From: SIG588 sp045654545 | Lineage (GTDB): Bacteria > Bacillota > Clostridia > Oscillospirales > Acutalibacteraceae | NCBI GenBank assembly: GCA_045654545.1 | Contig: JAZONO010000125.1 | Span: 1 to 8,665 of the forward strand | Reading direction: 5' to 3' | Length of the DNA stretch: 8,665 nucleotides | In this document: piece after piece, positions 1-5,012 of the stretch | How the letters are laid out: each line of letters opens with the position of its first letter | How positions within the stretch are numbered: the stretch's first letter is position 1 | The notes under the pieces: model-generated | Seen by the model: the letters and a program-made list of their open reading frames with translations, nothing else | Database searches by the model: none | What the model was told of the DNA's origin: nothing | Made by a program: the position numbers and the translations under genes

Positions 1-1032
1 GGTGTTGCGCGTGAGGAAAGCGGCATGGTGCGTGTGGCGTTGGTGGCGGAGGATGCGGATGAACTGACGGTGGCGGTAATGGAAGAGTTGACCGCCGAGC
101 GTTCCTTGATGTACTATACCGTGTGCGCCACCCCTGAAGAAGCGGTGACCTTGGTGCAAAACGGCACGTTGGATGCCGCGTGGATCTTTGCAGAAGATCT
201 CTCCGAAAAGGTGGAGGCGTTTGCCGCCGAGGGACGAGAGGCCGACCCCTTGGTGCGCGTGGTCGAGCGCGAAAGCAATCTGTTGTTGCAGTTATCGCGT
301 GAGCGGTTGTCGGGTGTGCTGTATCCCTACTGTTCCCGTGCGTTATATTTGCAGTATATCCAAACGGGCCGATCGGAACTCGCCGCCCTTTCGGCGGATG
401 AGTTGATCACCTATTACGATGAACATCCGCTCAGTTTGGATCTGTTTCAATTTCAAACCCCCGATGCACAGAAATCGGACGAAACGGTAGGGTACCTCAC
501 CGCACCGCTTCGCGGCGTGCTGGCGGTACTGTTGTTGTTGTGCGCCTTGGCGGTGGCGGTGTTCTACGGGCAGGACGAAGAACGCGGTATGTTTGCGTGG
601 TTGCCGTTGTCGCACCGCCCGTGGGCGGAACTCGGGTATCAAGTGACGGCGGTGTTGCCGATGGCGGCAGTGATGCTTGTCACGCTCTGTGTGGCAGGGG
701 TGACAGGTGTGCTGTGGCGTGAGGCGCTGTTGCTTTTCTGCTATGCGGTGTGTTGCGTGTGTTTTGCGATGCTCGTGCGGCAAGCGGTGCACAATCTCAA
801 ACTGCTCGCGGTGCTGATCCCCGTGTTCACGATCACGCTTCTTGCGGTGTGTCCCGTGTTTGTGGAACTGCGCGAAGTACGTGTGTTGCAACTGGCATTT
901 CCGCCGACGTATTATCTCTATGGTGCCAACAATAACCGCTATTGGTGGTATATGGCGGTGTACACCGTGGTGTTGTGCGGCATTACCGCCCTGCTTTATA
1001 AAATTTCTCTTGCGAAAAACCCAAAACTGTGA
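1..1032 (+). CDS. ABC-2-type transporter permease-like membrane protein, 5' end outside window
   Basis: The frame is open from base 1 to the TGA at 1030-1032, and the ATG at 25 has no good ribosome binding site, so the true start is probably upstream and this is a C-terminal part of at least 343 residues. Counted from that ATG, residues 1-155 are soluble and mixed alpha/beta. The opening resembles the 'valVaeDaDe' start of the extracytoplasmic loop that follows TM1 in ABC-2 permeases. About five or six hydrophobic segments follow (roughly 160-182, 206-230, 232-250, 257-280, 308-328). This large-loop-then-TM-bundle layout fits ABC-2 export permeases, which pair with a separate ATPase; none is visible, so it may lie to the left. 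Substrate is unknown. The last codons overlap the candidate tRNA promoter. Family assignment rests on topology and loop style, so it is moderate; partial status is fairly certain. Confidence 0.68.
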   Translation, partial: GVAREESGMVRVALVAEDADELTVAVMEELTAERSLMYYTVCATPEEAVTLVQNGTLDAAWIFAEDLSEKVEAFAAEGREADPLVRVVERESNLLLQLSRERLSGVLYPYCSRALYLQYIQTGRSELAALSADELITYYDEHPLSLDLFQFQTPDAQKSDETVGYLTAPLRGVLAVLLLLCALAVAVFYGQDEERGMFAWLPLSHRPWAELGYQVTAVLPMAAVMLVTLCVAGVTGVLWREALLLFCYAVCCVCFAMLVRQAVHNLKLLAVLIPVFTITLLAVCPVFVELREVRVLQLAFPPTYYLYGANNNRYWWYMAVYTVVLCGITALLYKISLAKNPKL

Positions 1033-1038
1033 TAGTAT
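1010..1038 (+). promoter_or_regulatory. Candidate promoter of tRNA-Leu, inside the end of the permease gene
   Basis: TTGCGA at 1010-1015, a 17-nt spacer, then TAGTAT at 1033-1038 preceded by TG (extended -10, TGATAGTAT). The expected start of transcription is near 1045, about 28 nt before the mature tRNA. Both hexamers match consensus at only 4 of 6 positions, but the spacing and extended -10 are good. Confidence 0.45.
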
Positions 1039-1043
1039 AAACC

Positions 1044-1066
1044 AACGGGCGGCACCGCCGCCCGTT
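1044..1066 (+). other. 10-bp GC-rich hairpin between permease gene and tRNA
   Basis: AACGGGCGGC (1044-1053) pairs perfectly with GCCGCCCGTT (1057-1066) around an ACC loop. No T-run follows, so it is a poor intrinsic terminator. It could cap the 3' end of the permease mRNA or form the 5' leader of the pre-tRNA. Because the predicted tRNA transcript starts about here, the second reading is at least as likely. Confidence 0.5.
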
Positions 1067-1072
1067 ACACAC

Positions 1073-1155
1073 GCGAGCGTGGTGGAATTGGCAGACACGA
1101 TAGATTTAGGCTCTATTGCGCAAGCATGCAGGTTCAAGTCCTGTCGCTCGCACCA
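1073..1155 (+). tRNA. tRNA-Leu (anticodon UAG)
   Basis: A full cloverleaf can be drawn. The acceptor stem GCGAGCG (1073-1079) pairs perfectly with CGCTCGC (1145-1151), followed by discriminator A1152 and an encoded CCA (1153-1155). The D stem is GTG/CAC (1082-1084/1096-1098) with a GG-containing loop. The anticodon stem is ATAGA/TCTAT (1100-1104/1112-1116) around loop TTTAGGC, which gives anticodon TAG at 1107-1109. The variable arm is TGC-GCAA-GCA (1117-1126), as expected for class II leucine tRNAs. The T arm is GCAGG-TTCAAGT-CCTGT (1128-1144). The UAG anticodon reads CUN leucine codons. Its T-arm/acceptor sequence recurs several times downstream. Confidence 0.96.
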
Positions 1156-1156
1156 G

Positions 1157-1205
1157 AACAAGCGATGAGCGGTAGCCAAATGGCTACCGCTCATCGCTTG
1201 TTTTT
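1157..1205 (+). terminator. Very long (21-bp) perfect hairpin after tRNA-Leu, likely terminator
   Basis: Positions 1157-1177 are exactly complementary to 1182-1202 with a 4-nt loop (AAAT). The helix starts one base after the tRNA CCA end, and TTT follows at 1203-1205 before GATAC. It probably ends the tRNA transcript. A 21-bp mismatch-free stem is longer than most intrinsic terminators, and the U-tail beyond the stem is short, so it may also be one end of a repeat element. Confidence 0.65.
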
Positions 1206-1210
1206 GATAC

Positions 1211-1316
1211 AAGACAGGACTTGAAACGAACTCCGAATGTGAGCGGTCAACGACCGCGAAGATTCGGGAGAAAGCCCCGGTGGGGCTTTCGTTCGTGAGA
1301 AGAAAGTCCTGTCGCT
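1211..1316 (+). repeat. Nested inverted-repeat element flanked by tRNA T-arm sequence
   Basis: The outer arms are GACAGGACTT (1213-1222) and AAGTCCTGTC (1304-1313), which are exact complements. The left arm extended to 1225 is the exact reverse complement of 13 nt of the tRNA T arm (1133-1145). Inside lie ACGAAC/GTTCGT (1226-1231/1291-1296), CTCCGAAT/ATTCGGGAG (1231-1238/1262-1270, one bulged G), GCGGTC-AAC-GACCGC (1243-1257) and AAAGCCCC-GGT-GGGGCTTT (1271-1289). The whole folds as a closed stem with two internal hairpins. There is no room for a meaningful ORF. It resembles a short palindromic or MITE-like element; its identity is unknown. Confidence 0.6.
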
Positions 1317-1341
1317 TCTTAGGAAAGTACGCGCTACGAAT

Positions 1342-1368
1342 AGCCAAGGCGAAGCCTTTTCCATGGCT
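1342..1368 (+). repeat. Nested small hairpin with GAA triloop
   Basis: AAGGC-GAA-GCCTT (1346-1358) is enclosed by AGCC/GGCT (1342-1345/1365-1368). GCGC at 1331-1334 and 1371-1374 could add an outer layer. The core GCGAAGC also occurs in the mini-hairpin array further right. Nothing here looks coding. Confidence 0.4.
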
Positions 1369-1399
1369 TTGCGCAAAGAGCAACTGCGACGACCTCACT

Positions 1400-1441
1400 C
1401 TCGGCGCAAAGCCGAGGTTCTAAGTCCTGTCGCTCCCACCA
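1400..1441 (+). pseudogene. Degenerate tRNA 3' end (variable-arm-like hairpin, T arm, acceptor, CCA)
   Basis: Positions 1416-1441 closely match the 3' end of the intact tRNA-Leu (1131-1155). They share AAGTCCTGTCGCTC and end in CCACCA rather than GCACCA. One extra T sits in the T loop (TTCTAAGT instead of TTCAAGT), and the T stem is imperfect. Just upstream, CTCGGC-GCAAA-GCCGAG (1400-1416) occupies the place of a class II variable arm. No matching 5' half (a GGGAGCG start, D arm or anticodon arm) is found in the preceding 100 nt, so it cannot form a tRNA. It is either a remnant of a second tRNA or an attachment-site-like duplication of a tRNA 3' end. Confidence 0.6.
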
Positions 1442-1448
1442 AAAAATT

Positions 1449-1475
1449 GACAGGTTTCGACCTGTCGATTTTTTT
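1449..1475 (+). terminator. Intrinsic terminator after the tRNA remnant
   Basis: GACAGGT-TTCG-ACCTGTC (1449-1466) has a UUCG tetraloop and is followed by GA and seven Ts (1469-1475). An A-run lies upstream at 1441-1446, so the helix can extend and could also work on the opposite strand. It directly follows the degenerate CCA end, as expected for a tRNA terminator left behind after rearrangement. Confidence 0.8.
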
Positions 1476-1477
1476 AT

Positions 1478-1596
1478 CCATTGCGAAAGCAATGGTATAT
1501 CATCGCCGCAGGCGTATATCATCACGCGAAGCGTGTATCTCATCAGCCGCAGGCTGCATTTTCTTTCGCAATGATGATATACACGGCTTCGCCGTG
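1478..1596. repeat. Array of mini-hairpins with TATATCATC spacers (MITE/REP-like)
   Basis: Five short hairpins follow one another: CCATTGC-GAAA-GCAATGG (1478-1495), CGCC-GCA-GGCG (1504-1514), CACGC-GAA-GCGTG (1523-1535), CAGCC-GCA-GGCTG (1544-1556) and CACGGC-TTC-GCCGTG (1582-1596). The spacers are variants of GTATATCATC. The right end is inverted: CTTTCGCAATG (1563-1573) complements CATTGCGAAAG (1479-1489), and GATGATATAC (1573-1582) complements GTATATCATC (1495-1504). Stem sequences differ but stay paired, so the hairpin rather than the exact sequence is kept. The unit is about 20 nt. No ORF is plausible. Similar spacer-hairpin repeats are, from memory, common between genes in gut Oscillospirales. 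Confidence 0.7.
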
Positions 1597-1645
1597 ATTT
1601 ATATGAGAGTTCAAATTCATACACAAAAACAGCGAAAATATCATT

Positions 1646-1679
1646 AAAAATCCCCGTCGACTCCATGGAATCGACGGGG
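1646..1679 (-). terminator. Terminator of the ECF S-component gene
   Basis: Read on the minus strand, CCCCGTCGA (complement of 1671-1679) pairs with TCGACGGGG (complement of 1652-1660) and is followed by ATTTTT (1651-1646). It lies 6 nt beyond the stop codon of the ECF gene. The inner CCATGG palindrome can extend the stem after one mismatch. Confidence 0.85.
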
Positions 1680-1685
1680 TGTGCT

Positions 1686-2270
1686 TTACTTGATCTTTTG
1701 TGCGATGTTCAGCAGTTTCACCACAATGGGGCTGAGGATGATGTTGGCGCCGAGTTCAAACAGGAAATTGAACCCGACCAAGCCGCCGAACACATAGGCT
1801 AACATATTGTTGCCGAAGGGGGAGGCAGCGGCCCAAGTGATGAGCGTGTCCCAAAAGAACAGGCGGCAACCGAGCAGGAACACCCCCGTGTTTACAAGCG
1901 GACACACGATAGCTGCCAAGAACACACCTACATAGATGTTCGCACGGGCAAACAGGCGATACACAAGCCCGGCACACAAGCCGCACAGCACACCTTTTGC
2001 CAACACGGTGAGAATTGTGCCCGGCACGCTGATGACCAAGAACGCCGCAGCATCGCCCGAAAGCAACACCGCGAGGCCGAACACAAAGCCGAGCCAAGCG
2101 CCGATGTACGGGCCGCAGGTTGCGGCGCCGATGACGATGGGGATCAACACCAGCGACACCGAAAACGGGCCGAAACGGATGAAGGATCCCATCACTTGCA
2201 GAACGATGACCAAGGCGGTGAGCAAACCGCCGAGGGTCAATTTACGATAAAATTCTTTGGACGTTGTCAT
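1686..2270 (-). CDS. ECF transporter S component, probable pantothenate specificity
   Basis: This 194-residue, very hydrophobic protein has about six membrane segments (around 12-30, 36-54, 56-71, 77-105, 112-136, 158-185) and short loops, the size and shape of energy-coupling-factor S components. S components bind a vitamin or cofactor and dock onto a shared ECF module (EcfA, EcfA', EcfT), which is not in this window and is often encoded elsewhere. The start is set by a near-perfect AAGGAGGT seven bases before ATG. The gene lies 158 nt downstream of coaX on the same strand, so pantothenate is the obvious candidate substrate (PanT-like). That is inference from context; the sequence alone does not fix specificity, and riboflavin, folate or queuosine-type family members look similar. 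A strong terminator follows. A candidate promoter with GGTTWAACC boxes precedes it. Confidence 0.85.
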   Translation of the reverse strand: MTTSKEFYRKLTLGGLLTALVIVLQVMGSFIRFGPFSVSLVLIPIVIGAATCGPYIGAWLGFVFGLAVLLSGDAAAFLVISVPGTILTVLAKGVLCGLCAGLVYRLFARANIYVGVFLAAIVCPLVNTGVFLLGCRLFFWDTLITWAAASPFGNNMLAYVFGGLVGFNFLFELGANIILSPIVVKLLNIAQKIK

Positions 2271-2335
2271 GTCAATGACCTCCTTGCTGTTACTCCTTTT
2301 TGAGGATGCAACGCAATCACGGGGTGGATGGGCGG

Positions 2336-2393
2336 ACTATATATAGGTTAAACCGTCGAATCCAAACGGAGTTCGGGTTTGTCGGTTTAACCT
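2336..2393 (-). promoter_or_regulatory. Paired GGTTWAACC boxes and candidate promoter upstream of the ECF gene
   Basis: AGGTTAAACCG (2345-2355) and CGGTTTAACCT (2383-2393) form a perfect 11-bp inverted repeat. Each is also nearly self-palindromic (GGTT-W-AACC), with centres 38 bp apart. On the minus strand a weak -35 (TTGGAT, 2365-2360) is followed after 16-18 nt by TATATA or TATAGT (between 2343 and 2336), so the downstream box sits between -35 and -10, a classic repressor position. Alternatively the two arms could pair in RNA as an attenuator-like stem, but no T-run follows. The regulator is not identified. Confidence 0.45.
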
Positions 2394-2428
2394 AAACGGT
2401 CGTTCCCCGAACGGGTAAACGCCGAGAG

Positions 2429-3196
2429 TTATTTCGCATTCTTTTGATAGATCAAACGCAAACCGTCTAATAACAAGGAAGAATCATAGGGGATGTCGCG
2501 GTGACAATGGGTCACGATCTCGCCGGCAAGACCGCCCGTGGCCACCACTTTTACGGGATAGCCGAGTTCCGCTTCGATGCGGTCGCTCATACCGTCGATC
2601 ATGCACGCCGTGCCGAACACGGTGCCCGATGCCATGCAATCCACCGTGTTGGTGCCGATCACCGAAGGCGGTGTATCGATACTTACAGCAGGCAACAACG
2701 CCGCCGCGTGGCTGAGCGAATCCAGCGAGGTGCGGATACCCGGCATAATAGCGCCGCCGCGGAACGCCCCGTTTTTATCGATCACCGACACTTTGGTGGC
2801 GGTGCCGAGATCCCACAAAAGGCAGGGAGCACCGAATTTTGCCAAGGTTGCCACGGCGCCCACCAGCAGATCTGCGCCAAGCTGTTTCGGATTGTCGATG
2901 CGAATGTCCATGCCGCTTTTCACACCGGGTCCCACCTGAATCGGATCCACCTTCGCCACCTTGCGGATGGCGTGGCGAACGGCACGGTCGAGCGAGGGGA
3001 CGACCGAACTGAAAATGGCCCCGTGAATGTCGTTACGGTGCAGATTGTAGAGATGCAGAATATCCATCAGATCCATGGCATATTCGTCTTCCATCTTGCG
3101 GTAATCGGTTGCCAAACGCGATTCCACCACCAAACGGTCACCGTCAAACACACCCACGGTGATGTTGGTGTTCCCCATATCCAAGACCAACAGCAT
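2429..3196 (-). CDS. coaX: Type III pantothenate kinase
   Basis: CoaX phosphorylates pantothenate with ATP to 4'-phosphopantothenate, the first step of coenzyme A synthesis, in the cytoplasm. It belongs to the ASKHA (acetate/sugar kinase-Hsc70-actin) fold. The 255 residues match the usual length. Visible motifs are the phosphate-binding DMGNTN at 6-11, QLGADLL at 106-111 with the catalytic Asp109, DLGTATK at 129-135 and TGG at 220-222. Most CoaX proteins have GADR where this has GADL, and TATT where this has TATK. GADL/GSDL is, from memory, normal for the clostridial branch, so activity is expected. The start is supported by AGGAGGGG about eight bases before ATG. A good promoter lies just upstream, and the ECF S component follows, consistent with a vitamin B5 uptake-and-use pair. 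Confidence 0.95.
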   Translation of the reverse strand: MLLVLDMGNTNITVGVFDGDRLVVESRLATDYRKMEDEYAMDLMDILHLYNLHRNDIHGAIFSSVVPSLDRAVRHAIRKVAKVDPIQVGPGVKSGMDIRIDNPKQLGADLLVGAVATLAKFGAPCLLWDLGTATKVSVIDKNGAFRGGAIMPGIRTSLDSLSHAAALLPAVSIDTPPSVIGTNTVDCMASGTVFGTACMIDGMSDRIEAELGYPVKVVATGGLAGEIVTHCHRDIPYDSSLLLDGLRLIYQKNAK

Positions 3197-3222
3197 GCGG
3201 CATCCCCTCCTTTTCTAATGGC

Positions 3223-3251
3223 AGTATATCACCTTTTTGCGCAATTTACAA
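3223..3251 (-). promoter_or_regulatory. Promoter of coaX
   Basis: On the minus strand TTGTAA (3251-3246) and TATACT (3228-3223) are separated by 17 nt. Transcription would start around 3216, giving a leader of about 20 nt with only the ribosome binding site. This leaves no room for a riboswitch. Confidence 0.75.
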
Positions 3252-3278
3252 GTCCCTAAGGTGACGCAAGTAATCCGA

Positions 3279-3980
3279 TTATACTTCGATGGACACAAAT
3301 TCGGGGGTTTCGGCAAGCGCTTTGGCCAGCACACCGGCCGGGATCTCCACGCCGCTTTTGAAGGAAATGGCGTATTCAAACCGCCCGTCAGAGGTGCGGC
3401 GCACACGGCTTTTTGTCACCGTGAGGGCGTATTCGGAAAAGGTAGAGGTCAACGCATCCTCGGCATCAAAATCCAAATCGGCACGAAGGAGCGCTTCGCC
3501 GAGAAAAATATTGTCGTGTCCTGTGAGCACTTGGTGAAGCAAAAACTGCATCACAAGGAGCAACAGCGTGCCGAACACGCCGATGGCGTACAGCCCGGCA
3601 CCCAGTGCCATGCCGATACCGCAGGTCGCCCACATGCCGGCCGCCGTAGTCAGGCCTTGCACCGAGGCATTCTTCTGCCGTACCAAAATGACACCGGCAC
3701 CAAGGAAGGGGATGCCCGTGACGATGTTGGACGCAATGCGCGTGGCATCGGCGTTCAACCCCGTGCCCACCATATCCAAGAAGCCGTATTTGGACACGAT
3801 GGTCATCAACGCCGCACTCATGGCAATGATCATATGGGTGCGAATACCGGCCCCTTTGGAACGGCGCGTGCGTTCATACCCAATGAAACAACCGCACACA
3901 GCCGCCGCCGTAATGCGCACACACCAAATGATCTGTTCTGTCCATCCGTTTTGCGTGAAAAATGTCAACACTTCATTCAT
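3279..3980 (-). CDS. MgtC/SapB family membrane protein
   Basis: The 233-residue protein has the MgtC/SapB signature: an N-terminal membrane domain with GYERTRR at 34-40, KGAGIRTH at 42-49, TRIASNIVTGIPFLGAGVI at 80-98 and GLTTAAGMW at 109-117. About four or five helices (15-34, 50-64, 86-101, 110-128, 131-150) are followed by a soluble C-terminal region (about 155-233) like the ACT-type tail of longer family members. MgtC proteins help cells cope with low magnesium, acid or intracellular stress; in Salmonella MgtC modulates the F-ATPase. In commensal Firmicutes the role is unclear. A GTG nine bases upstream is in frame, but GGAAGG sits eight bases before the ATG at 3980, so ATG is preferred. 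A strong promoter of its own precedes it. No terminator separates it from coaX 82 nt downstream, so read-through is possible. Confidence 0.93.
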   Translation of the reverse strand: MNEVLTFFTQNGWTEQIIWCVRITAAAVCGCFIGYERTRRSKGAGIRTHMIIAMSAALMTIVSKYGFLDMVGTGLNADATRIASNIVTGIPFLGAGVILVRQKNASVQGLTTAAGMWATCGIGMALGAGLYAIGVFGTLLLLVMQFLLHQVLTGHDNIFLGEALLRADLDFDAEDALTSTFSEYALTVTKSRVRRTSDGRFEYAISFKSGVEIPAGVLAKALAETPEFVSIEV

Positions 3981-4012
3981 ATCGATCACCTTCCGTTAGT
4001 TATATAGCCGCT

Positions 4013-4041
4013 ATAGTATCACAAACAGACCGATTTGTCAA
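4013..4041 (-). promoter_or_regulatory. Promoter of the MgtC-family gene, with overlapping palindrome
   Basis: On the minus strand a perfect TTGACA (4041-4036) is followed after 17 nt by TACTAT (4018-4013), which is preceded by TG one base before (extended -10). A 13-bp palindrome, TATAGC-C-GCTATA (4003-4015), overlaps the end of the -10 and the likely start site and could be an operator. The -35 touches the terminator of the upstream gene. Confidence 0.8.
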
Positions 4042-4075
4042 TAAAATAAAACCCCGTCAGGGGTTTTATTTTATT
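4040..4075 (-). terminator. Bidirectional terminator overlapping the 3' end of the 4071-4769 gene
   Basis: Positions 4040-4055 pair perfectly with 4060-4075 (16 bp) around GTCA: a GC core CCCC/GGGG extended by A/T-rich arms. T-rich runs lie on both sides, so it can work on either strand. The TAA stop of the minus-strand gene (4073-4071) is inside the stem, and the -35 of the next promoter begins inside its far arm, making a very compact junction. Confidence 0.9.
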
Positions 4076-4769
4076 CTGTCGGTTCGGTTGTGTTCTGCAT
4101 TGGGTTTTCGGCAATAAACTGTTCCAACAAGCGCACACAGTTGGCAGATTCTTCCGTCCGACCGCTTGCCGTGCCCACGGGCGCACGCACGCCGAAATAG
4201 AGATCCTGTGGGAACACACCGCTTGCATAGGTGAGGAAATACGAGTCTTTCCAGTTCCAATACCGCTTGTGTTCCGCCAACCCTTCGTGTTCGGCGTTCA
4301 GCGTTGCAAAATAGTAGTTGTCGCCCTCTTCATACGCTTCGATCTGTTCTTGGTAATAGGTCGGTTCCATGGCGAACAGCACATGGCTTCCGCTTCCGAA
4401 GATGGTGGCAAGTTCCACGTAATCACCGTCGTCGGTCATTACCAAGGGAACGATCTGCACCGCCACCTTGCCGTTGCCGTCAAGATCTTGTCCCACGCGT
4501 TCCAGCTCATCCGCCAGTTCATCCATGGCGGTCTGTGCCAACTTGCCTTTGGTCACCAGCACCAAGGTGTAATCCGCCTTTTCCTTCTTGCCGACCAGGA
4601 TGGCGGCAAAGATGATCAAAATCAGTATCACCGCGCCGATGATGACCCACCATTGATAGTTGTACCAAAACTTGCCCAGTTTCTCGCGGAAGGTGAGAGG
4701 ACGTTCAGGCACACGTTCCGCTTGCAGTTTTTCGGTGTCCACACCGATCAAATAGCGTTCTCTTGCCAT
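4071..4769 (-). CDS. Single-pass membrane protein with extracytoplasmic domain, function unknown
   Basis: The 232 residues comprise a basic cytoplasmic N-terminus (1-37) ending in KLGKFWYNYQWW, one clear transmembrane helix (about 41-60), a short KKEK and an acidic extracytoplasmic domain (65-232). KLGxFWYNYxW just before the helix is a pattern found in uncharacterised clostridial membrane proteins. DLDGNGKV at 95-102 looks like a calcium-binding DxDGNGxV loop, but a single loop without its partner is weak evidence. The tail is Thr/Glu/Pro-rich. There are no enzyme motifs. Ribosome binding site AAGGAGA lies a short, normal distance before ATG. The gene is monocistronic, with a strong promoter at 4923-4951 and a 16-bp terminator overlapping its stop. 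The gene is clearly real; its role is unknown. Confidence 0.85.
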   Translation of the reverse strand: MARERYLIGVDTEKLQAERVPERPLTFREKLGKFWYNYQWWVIIGAVILILIIFAAILVGKKEKADYTLVLVTKGKLAQTAMDELADELERVGQDLDGNGKVAVQIVPLVMTDDGDYVELATIFGSGSHVLFAMEPTYYQEQIEAYEEGDNYYFATLNAEHEGLAEHKRYWNWKDSYFLTYASGVFPQDLYFGVRAPVGTASGRTEESANCVRLLEQFIAENPMQNTTEPTE

Positions 4770-4922
4770 ACCTGCATCTCCTTACAAATTAATTACACGG
4801 TCGAGTGCGCGCAAGCCGTACCGCTTCGGTGGCAAACGCCTCAAAACGGGTATCCGGCGTGTTTAGAAAATTCTCATGAGAAAAATCATTCAGCGGTATA
4901 TCGTTACAACCTTTCGTTTTCC

Positions 4923-4951
4923 ATTATAAATGAAAACACGGTAACTGTCCA
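4923..4951 (-). promoter_or_regulatory. Strong promoter of the 4071-4769 gene, with a long leader
   Basis: On the minus strand TGGACA (4951-4946), 17 nt, then a perfect TATAAT (4928-4923). Transcription should start near 4916, leaving an untranslated leader of about 147 nt before the ATG at 4769. The leader contains a 12-bp perfect palindrome TTCTCATGAGAA (4871-4882) and an 8-codon ORF but no riboswitch fold that I recognise. Confidence 0.85.
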
Positions 4952-4968
4952 GTAAAATTTTAATAAAC

Positions 4969-4998
4969 AACGGGAGTGTCCCGAAGAACACTCCCGTT
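4969..4998 (-). terminator. Terminator of the Na/Pi cotransporter gene
   Basis: AACGGGAGTGT (4969-4979) pairs perfectly with ACACTCCCGTT (4988-4998) around an 8-nt loop. On the minus strand the stem is followed by GTTTATTAAAATTTT, an interrupted T-rich tail. It begins 15 nt after the stop codon. Confidence 0.8.
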
Positions 4999-5012
4999 TT
5001 GGATATCTGTCG

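Noticed and set aside
343..1398. 351-codon minus-strand ORF covering the permease gene, tRNA and repeats
   Set aside because: It runs through a certain tRNA gene and opposite a convincing membrane protein. The tRNA-derived peptide WCERQDLNLHACAIEP is a classic false-ORF product.
1478..1596. CRISPR array
   Set aside because: Units are only about 20 nt, repeats differ in stem sequence, there are no 30-nt unique spacers, one end is inverted and no cas gene is present.
1334..1666. Minus-strand 110-codon ORF containing WWERQDLEPRLCAESE
   Set aside because: This is a translation of the degenerate tRNA 3' end, terminator and mini-hairpin array; it has no ribosome binding site or domain.
2271..2428. 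Riboswitch upstream of the ECF S component
   Set aside because: No thiamine, cobalamin, FMN, folate or preQ1 riboswitch core could be recognised in the 158 nt; only the GGTTWAACC boxes stand out.
3197..3278. Riboswitch or leader before coaX
   Set aside because: The promoter leaves only about 20 nt of leader.
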